A stretch of 64,000 bases of DNA from Arcuatula senhousia. Lineage: Eukaryota > Mollusca > Bivalvia > Mytilida > Mytilidae. Position numbers and translations under genes: made by a program. Below are positions 59,001 to 64,000 of this stretch, in pieces; positions within the stretch are counted from its first letter, which is position 1, and every line of letters starts with the position of its first letter. Under the pieces are notes generated by a model, which saw only the letters and a list, made by a program, of their open reading frames with translations, had not been told where the DNA came from and searched no databases. The stretch lies in assembly GCA_963971305.1 (NCBI GenBank), contig OZ020303.1:85710658-85774657 (forward strand), in the 5' to 3' direction.

Positions 59001-62000
59001 TAAGGGTCAAAAGGGCTTGTGGCGTGGTAAAATTAGGGTTAGCATTAGGGTTAGGATAAGGGTCAAAAGGGCTTGTGGCGTGGTAAAATTAGGGTTAGGG
59101 TCAAAAGGGCTTGTGGCGTGGTAAAATTATGGTAAGGGTTAGGGTTAGGATTAGGGTCAAAAGGGCTTGTGGCGTGGTAAAATTAGGGTTAGGATTAGGG
59201 TGAGGATTAGGGTCAAAAGGGCTTGTGGCGTGGTAAAATTAGGGTTAGGGTTAGGGTGAGGATTAGGGTCAAAAGGGCTTGTGGCGTGGTAAAATTAGGG
59301 TTAGGGTTAGGGTTAGGATAAGGGTCAAAAGGGCTTGTGGGGTGGTAAAATTAGGGTTAGGGTTAGGGTTAGGATTAGGGTCAAAAGGGCTTGTGGCGTG
59401 GTAAAATTAGGGTTAGAGTTAGGGTTAGGATTAGGGTCAAAAGGGCTTGTGGCGTGGTAAAATTAGGGTTAGGGTTAGGGTTAGGATTAGGGTCAAAAGG
59501 GCTTGTGGCGTGGTAAAATTAGGGTTAGGATTAGGGTGAGGATTAGGGTCAAAAGGGCTTGTGGCGTGGTAAAATTAGGGTTAGGGTTAGGATTAGGGTC
59601 AAAAGGGCTTGTGGCGTGGTAAAATTATGGTAAGGGTTAGGGTTAGGATTAGGGTCAAAAGGGCTTGTGGCGTGGTAAAATTAGGGTTAGGATTAGGGTG
59701 AGGATTAGGGTCAAAAGGGCTTGTGGCGTGGTAAAATTAGGGTTAGCATTAGGGTTAGGATATGGGTCAAAAGGGCTTGTGGCGTGGTAAAATTAGGGTT
59801 AGGGTTAGGGTTAGGGTCAAAAGGGCTTGTGGCGTGGTAAAATTATGGTAAGGGTTAGGGTTAGGATTAGGGTCAAAAGGGCTTGTGGCGTGGTAAAATT
59901 AGGGTTAGGATTAGGGTGAGGATTAGGGTCAAAAGGGCTTGTGGCGTGGTAAAATTAGGGTTAGGGTTAGGGTGAGGATTAGGGTCAAAAGGGCTTGTGG
60001 CGTGGTAAAATTAGGGTTAGGGTTAGGGTTAGGATAAGGGTCAAAAGGGCTTGTGGCGTGGTAAAATTAGGGTTAGGGTTAGGGTTAGGATAAGGGTCAA
60101 AAGGGCTTGTGGCGTGGTAAAATTAGGGTTAGGGTTAGGGTTAGGATTAGGGTCAAAAGGGCTTGTGGCGTGGTAAAATTAGGGTTAGAGTTAGGGTTAG
60201 GATTAGGGTCAAAAGGGCTTGTGGCGTGGTAAAATTAGGGTTAGGGTTAGGGTTAGGATTAGGGTCAAAAGGGCTTGTGGCGTGGTAAAATTAGGATTAG
60301 GATTAGGGTGAGGATTAGGGTCAAAAGGGCTTGTGGCGTGGTAAAATTAGGGTTAGGGTTAGGGTTAGGGTCAAAAGGGCTTGTGGCGTGGTAAAATTAT
60401 GGTAAGGGTTAGGGTTAGGATTAGGGTCAAAAGGGCTTGTGGCGTGGTAAAATTAGGGTTAGGATTAGGGTGAGGATTAGGGTCAAAAGGGCTTGTGGCG
60501 TGGTAAAATTAGGGTTAGGGTTAGGGTGAGGATTAGGGTCAAAAGGGCTTGTGGCGTGGTAAAATTAGGGTTAGGGTTAGGGTTAGGATAAGGGTCAAAA
60601 GGGCTTGTGGCGTGGTAAAATTAGGGTTAGGGTTAGGGTTAGGATAAGGGTCAAAAGGGCTTGTGGCGTGGTAAAATTAGGGTTAGGGTTAGGGTTAGGA
60701 TTAGGGTCAAAAGGGCTTGTGGCGTGGTAAAATTAGGGTTAGGGTTAGGGTTAGGATAAGGGTCAAAAAGGCTTGTGGCGTGGTAAAATTAGGGTTAGCA
60801 TTAGGGTTAGGATAAGGGTCAAAAGGGCTTGTGGCGTGGTAAAATTAGGGTTAGGGTTAGGGTTAGGGTCAAAAGGCTTGTGGCGTGGTAAAATTATGGT
60901 AAGGGTTAGGGTTAGGATTAGGGTCAAAAGGGCTTGTGGCGTGGTAAAATTAGGGTTAGGATTAGGGTGAGGATTAGGGTCAAAAGGGCTTGTGGCGTTG
61001 TAAAATTAGGGTTAGGGTTAGGGTGAGGATTAGGGTCAAAAGGGCTTGTGGCGTGGTAAAATTAGGGTTAGGGTTAGGGTTAGGATAAGGGTCAAAAGGG
61101 CTTGTGGCGTGGTAAAATTAGGGTTAGCATTAGGGTTAGGATAAGGGTCAAAAGGGCTTGTGGCGTGGTAAAATTAGGGTTAGGGTTAGGGTTAGGGTCA
61201 AAAGGGCTTGTGGCGTGGTAAAATTATGTCAAGGGTTAGGGTTAGGATTAGGGTCAAAAGGGCTTGTGGCGTGGTAAAATTAGGGTTAGGATTAGGGTGA
61301 GGATTAGGGTCAAAAGGGCTTGTGGCGTGGTAAAATTAGGGTTAGGGTTAGGGTGAGGATTAGGGTCAAAAGGGCTTGTGGCGTGGTAAAATTAGGGTTA
61401 GGGTTAGGGTTAGGATAAGGGTCAAAAGGGCTTGTGGCGTGGTAAAATTAGGGTTAGGGTTAGGGTTAGGATAAGGGTCAAAAGGGCTTGTGGCGTGGTA
61501 AAATTAGGGTTAGGGTTAGGGTTAGGATTAGGGTCAAAAGGGCTTGTGGCGTGGTAAAATTAGGGTTAGAGTTAGGGTTAGGATTAGGGTCAAAAGGGCT
61601 TGTGGCGTGGTAAAATTAGGGTTAGGGTTAGGGTTAGGATTAGGGTCAAAAGGGCTTGTGGCGTGGTAAAATTAGGATTAGGATTAGGGTGAGGATTAGG
61701 GTCAAAAGGGCTTGTGGCGTGGTAAAATTAGGGTTAGGGTTAGGGTGAGGATTAGGGTCAAAAGGGCTTGTGGCGTGGTAAAATTAGGGTTAGGGTTAGG
61801 ATTAGGGTCAAAAGGGCTTGTGGCGTGGTAAAATTAGGGTTAGGCTTAGGGTTAGGATAAGGGTCAAAAGGGCTTGTGGCGTGGTAAAATTAGGGTTAGC
61901 ATTAGGGTTAGGATAAGGGTCAAAAGGGCTTGTGGCGTGGTAAAATTAGGGTTAGGGTTAGGGTTAGGGTCAAAAGGGCTTGTGGCGTGGTAAAATTATG

Positions 62001-64000
62001 GTAAGGGTTAGGGTTAGGATTAGGGTCAAAAGGGCTTGTGGCGTGGTAAAATTAGGGTTAGGATTAGGGTGAGGATTAGGGTCAAAAGGGCTTGTGGCGT
62101 GGTAAAATTAGGGTTAGGGTTAGGGTGAGGATTAGGGTCAAAAGGGCTTGTGGCGTGGTAAAATTAGGGTTAGGGTTAGGGTTAGGATAAGGGTCAAAAG
62201 GGCTTGTGGGGTGGTAAAATTAGGGTTAGGGTTAGGGTTAGGATTAGGGTCAAAAGGGCTTGTGGCGTGGTAAAATTAGGGTTAGAGTTAGGGTTAGGAT
62301 TAGGGTCAAAAGGGCTTGTGGCGTGGTAAAATTAGGGTTAGGGTTAGGGTTAGGATTAGGGTCAAAAGGGCTTGTGGCGTGGTAAAATTAGGGTTAGGAT
62401 TAGGGTGAGGATTAGGGTCAAAAGGGCTTGTGGCGTGGGTAAAATTAGGGTTAGGGTTAGGATTAGGGTCAAAAGGGCTTGTGGCGTGGTAAAATTATGG
62501 TAAGGGTTAGGGTTAGGATTAGGGTCAAAAGGGCTTGTGGCGTGGTAAAATTAGGGTTAGGATTAGGGTGAGGATTAGGGTCAAAAGGGCTTGTGGCGTG
62601 GTAAAATTAGGGTTAGCATTAGGGTTAGGATATGGGTCAAAAGGGCTTGTGGCGTGGTTAAAATTAGGGTTAGGGTTAGGGTTAGGGTCAAAAGGGCTTG
62701 TGGCGTGGTAAAATTATGGTAAGGGTTAGGGTTAGGATTAGGGTCAAAAGGGCTTGTGGCGTGGTAAAATTAGGGTTAGGATTAGGGTGAGGATTAGGGT
62801 CAAAAGGGCTTGTGGCGTGGTAAAATTAGGGTTAGGGTTAGGGTGAGGATTAGGGTCAAAAGGGCTTGTGGCGTGGTAAAATTAGGGTTAGGGTTAGGGT
62901 TAGGATAAGGGTCAAAAGGGCTTGTGGCGTGGTAAAATTAGGGTTAGGGTTAGGGTTAGGATAAGGGTCAAAAGGGCTTGTGGCGTGGTAAAATTAGGGT
63001 TAGGGTTAGGGTTAGGATTAGGGTCAAAAGGGCTTGTGGCGTGGTAAAATTAGGGTTAGAGTTAGGGTTAGGATTAGGGTCAAAAGGGCTTGTGGCGTGG
63101 TAAAATTAGGGTTAGGGTTAGGGTTAGGATTAGGGTCAAAAGGGCTTGTGGCGTGGTAAAATTAGGATTAGGATTAGGGTGAGGATTAGGGTCAAAAGGG
63201 CTTGTGGCGTGGTAAAATTAGGGTTAGGGTTAGGGTTAGGGGTCAAAAGGGCTTGTGGCGTGGTAAAATTATGGTAAGGGTTAGGGTTAGGATTAGGGTC
63301 AAAAGGGCTTGTGGCGTGGTAAAATTAGGGTTAGGATTAGGGTGAGGATTAGGGTCAAAAGGGCTTGTGGCGTGGTAAAATTAGGGTTAGGGTTAGGGTG
63401 AGGATTAGGGTCAAAAGGGCTTGTGGCGTGGTAAAATTAGGGTTAGGGTTAGGGTTAGGATAAGGGTCAAAAGGGCTTGTGGCGTGGTAAAATTAGGGTT
63501 AGGGTTAGGGTTAGGATAAGGGTCAAAAGGGCTTGTGGCGTGGTAAAATTAGGGTTAGGGTTAGGGTTAGGATTAGGGTCAAAAGGGCTTGTGGCGTGGT
63601 AAAATTAGGGTTAGGGTTAGGGTTAGGATAAGGGTCAAAAGGGCTTGTGGCGTGGTAAAATTAGGGTTAGCATTAGGGTTAGGATAAGGGTCAAAAGGGC
63701 TTGTGGCGTGGTAAAATTAGGGTTAGGGTTAGGGTTAGGGTCAAAAGGGCTTGTGGCGTGGTAAAATTATGGTAAGGGTTAGGGTTAGGATTAGGGTCAA
63801 AAGGGCTTGTGGCGTGGTAAAATTAGGGTTAGGATTAGGGTGAGGATTAGGGTCAAAAGGGCTTGTGGCGTTGTAAAATTAGGGTTAGGGTTAGGGTGAG
63901 GATTAGGGTCAAAAGGGCTTGTGGCGTGGTAAAATTAGGGTTAGGGTTAGGGTTAGGATAAGGGTCAAAAGGGCTTGTGGCGTGGTAAAATTAGGGTTAG
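53040..64000 (+). repeat. Telomere-like TTAGGG-containing satellite, about 200 units, continues past the window
   Basis: The unit is usually 56 bp: a constant linker (GGGTCAAAAGGGCTTGTGGC then GTGGTAAAA) and a block of five hexamers related to TTAGGG. Shorter units of 50, 44 or 38 bp lack one to three hexamers, so length changes in steps of six. Hexamer variants (TTAGCA, TTATGG-TAAGGG, TGAGGA, TTAGAG, TTAGGA, TAAGGG) define at least nine unit types in a repeated order. The G-rich strand runs 5' to 3' toward the right edge, as it would toward a chromosome end on that side. The frame 60773-60970 is array sequence. Assembly of such arrays is error-prone, so exact copy number is uncertain. Confidence 0.97.

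Noticed and set aside
60773..60970. 65-residue frame rich in Arg/Val/Gly/Leu
   Set aside because: It is the telomere-like satellite read in one frame. Unit length is not a multiple of three and the frame closes at random.
53040..64000. CRISPR array or true chromosome terminus
   Set aside because: Repeats are contiguous with no unique spacers, and pure (TTAGGG)n never exceeds about four to five hexamers, so it is a satellite and not the terminal telomere itself.

Overview
This is eukaryotic, AT-rich, intron-bearing DNA, most likely from a bivalve mollusc and probably a mussel (Mytilus-like). The organism is an inference. It rests on a fibrinogen-related lectin gene of molluscan type, dispersed repeats that I recognise as abundant in bivalves (for example the element ending GGCCAGGTGAGCTAA at 34.8 kb), and TTAGGG telomere-type DNA, which is the molluscan telomere unit. 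No bacterial-type operon, rRNA or tRNA gene was seen.

Only one intact host gene is supported. It has four exons on the + strand between 31506 and 45749. Joined at consensus splice sites, the exons give a 310-residue secreted protein with a signal peptide, a cysteine-rich PAN/apple-like head and a complete fibrinogen C-terminal domain. Its introns 2 and 3 are packed with transposable elements.

Almost everything else is mobile or satellite DNA. (1) Reverse-transcriptase pseudogenes of two related families occur throughout: type I (a characteristic 3' tail, eleven fragments) and type II (five fragments). (2) Non-autonomous DNA transposons flanked by the dinucleotide TA lie at 4925-7462, 12646-13479, 36121-36702, 38397-42937 and 43502-43982. 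Two of these are large relatives with a 248-bp satellite core. (3) A foldback element at 33279-35520 contains another element in one arm. (4) A small hAT-like element lies at 24531-24700. (5) A 41-bp-repeat element is present twice in opposite orientation (16945-17510 and 29145-29690). (6) Tandem arrays include a 34-bp satellite at 10.0-12.2 kb, ~145-bp repeats at 18.6-19.2 kb and ~170-bp repeats at 28.4-29.0 kb.

From 53040 to the window edge there is an unbroken ~11-kb satellite. Its ~56-bp unit joins a 4-5 hexamer TTAGGG-like block to a constant linker. The array has order at several scales: hexamer, ~56-bp unit, 498-bp multimer and ~2.87-kb super-repeat. Nested insertions let several events be ordered, and at three places the empty target site can be inferred: element 4925-7462 in a type I tail, element 12646-13479 in a type II ORF, and the foldback in another type I tail.
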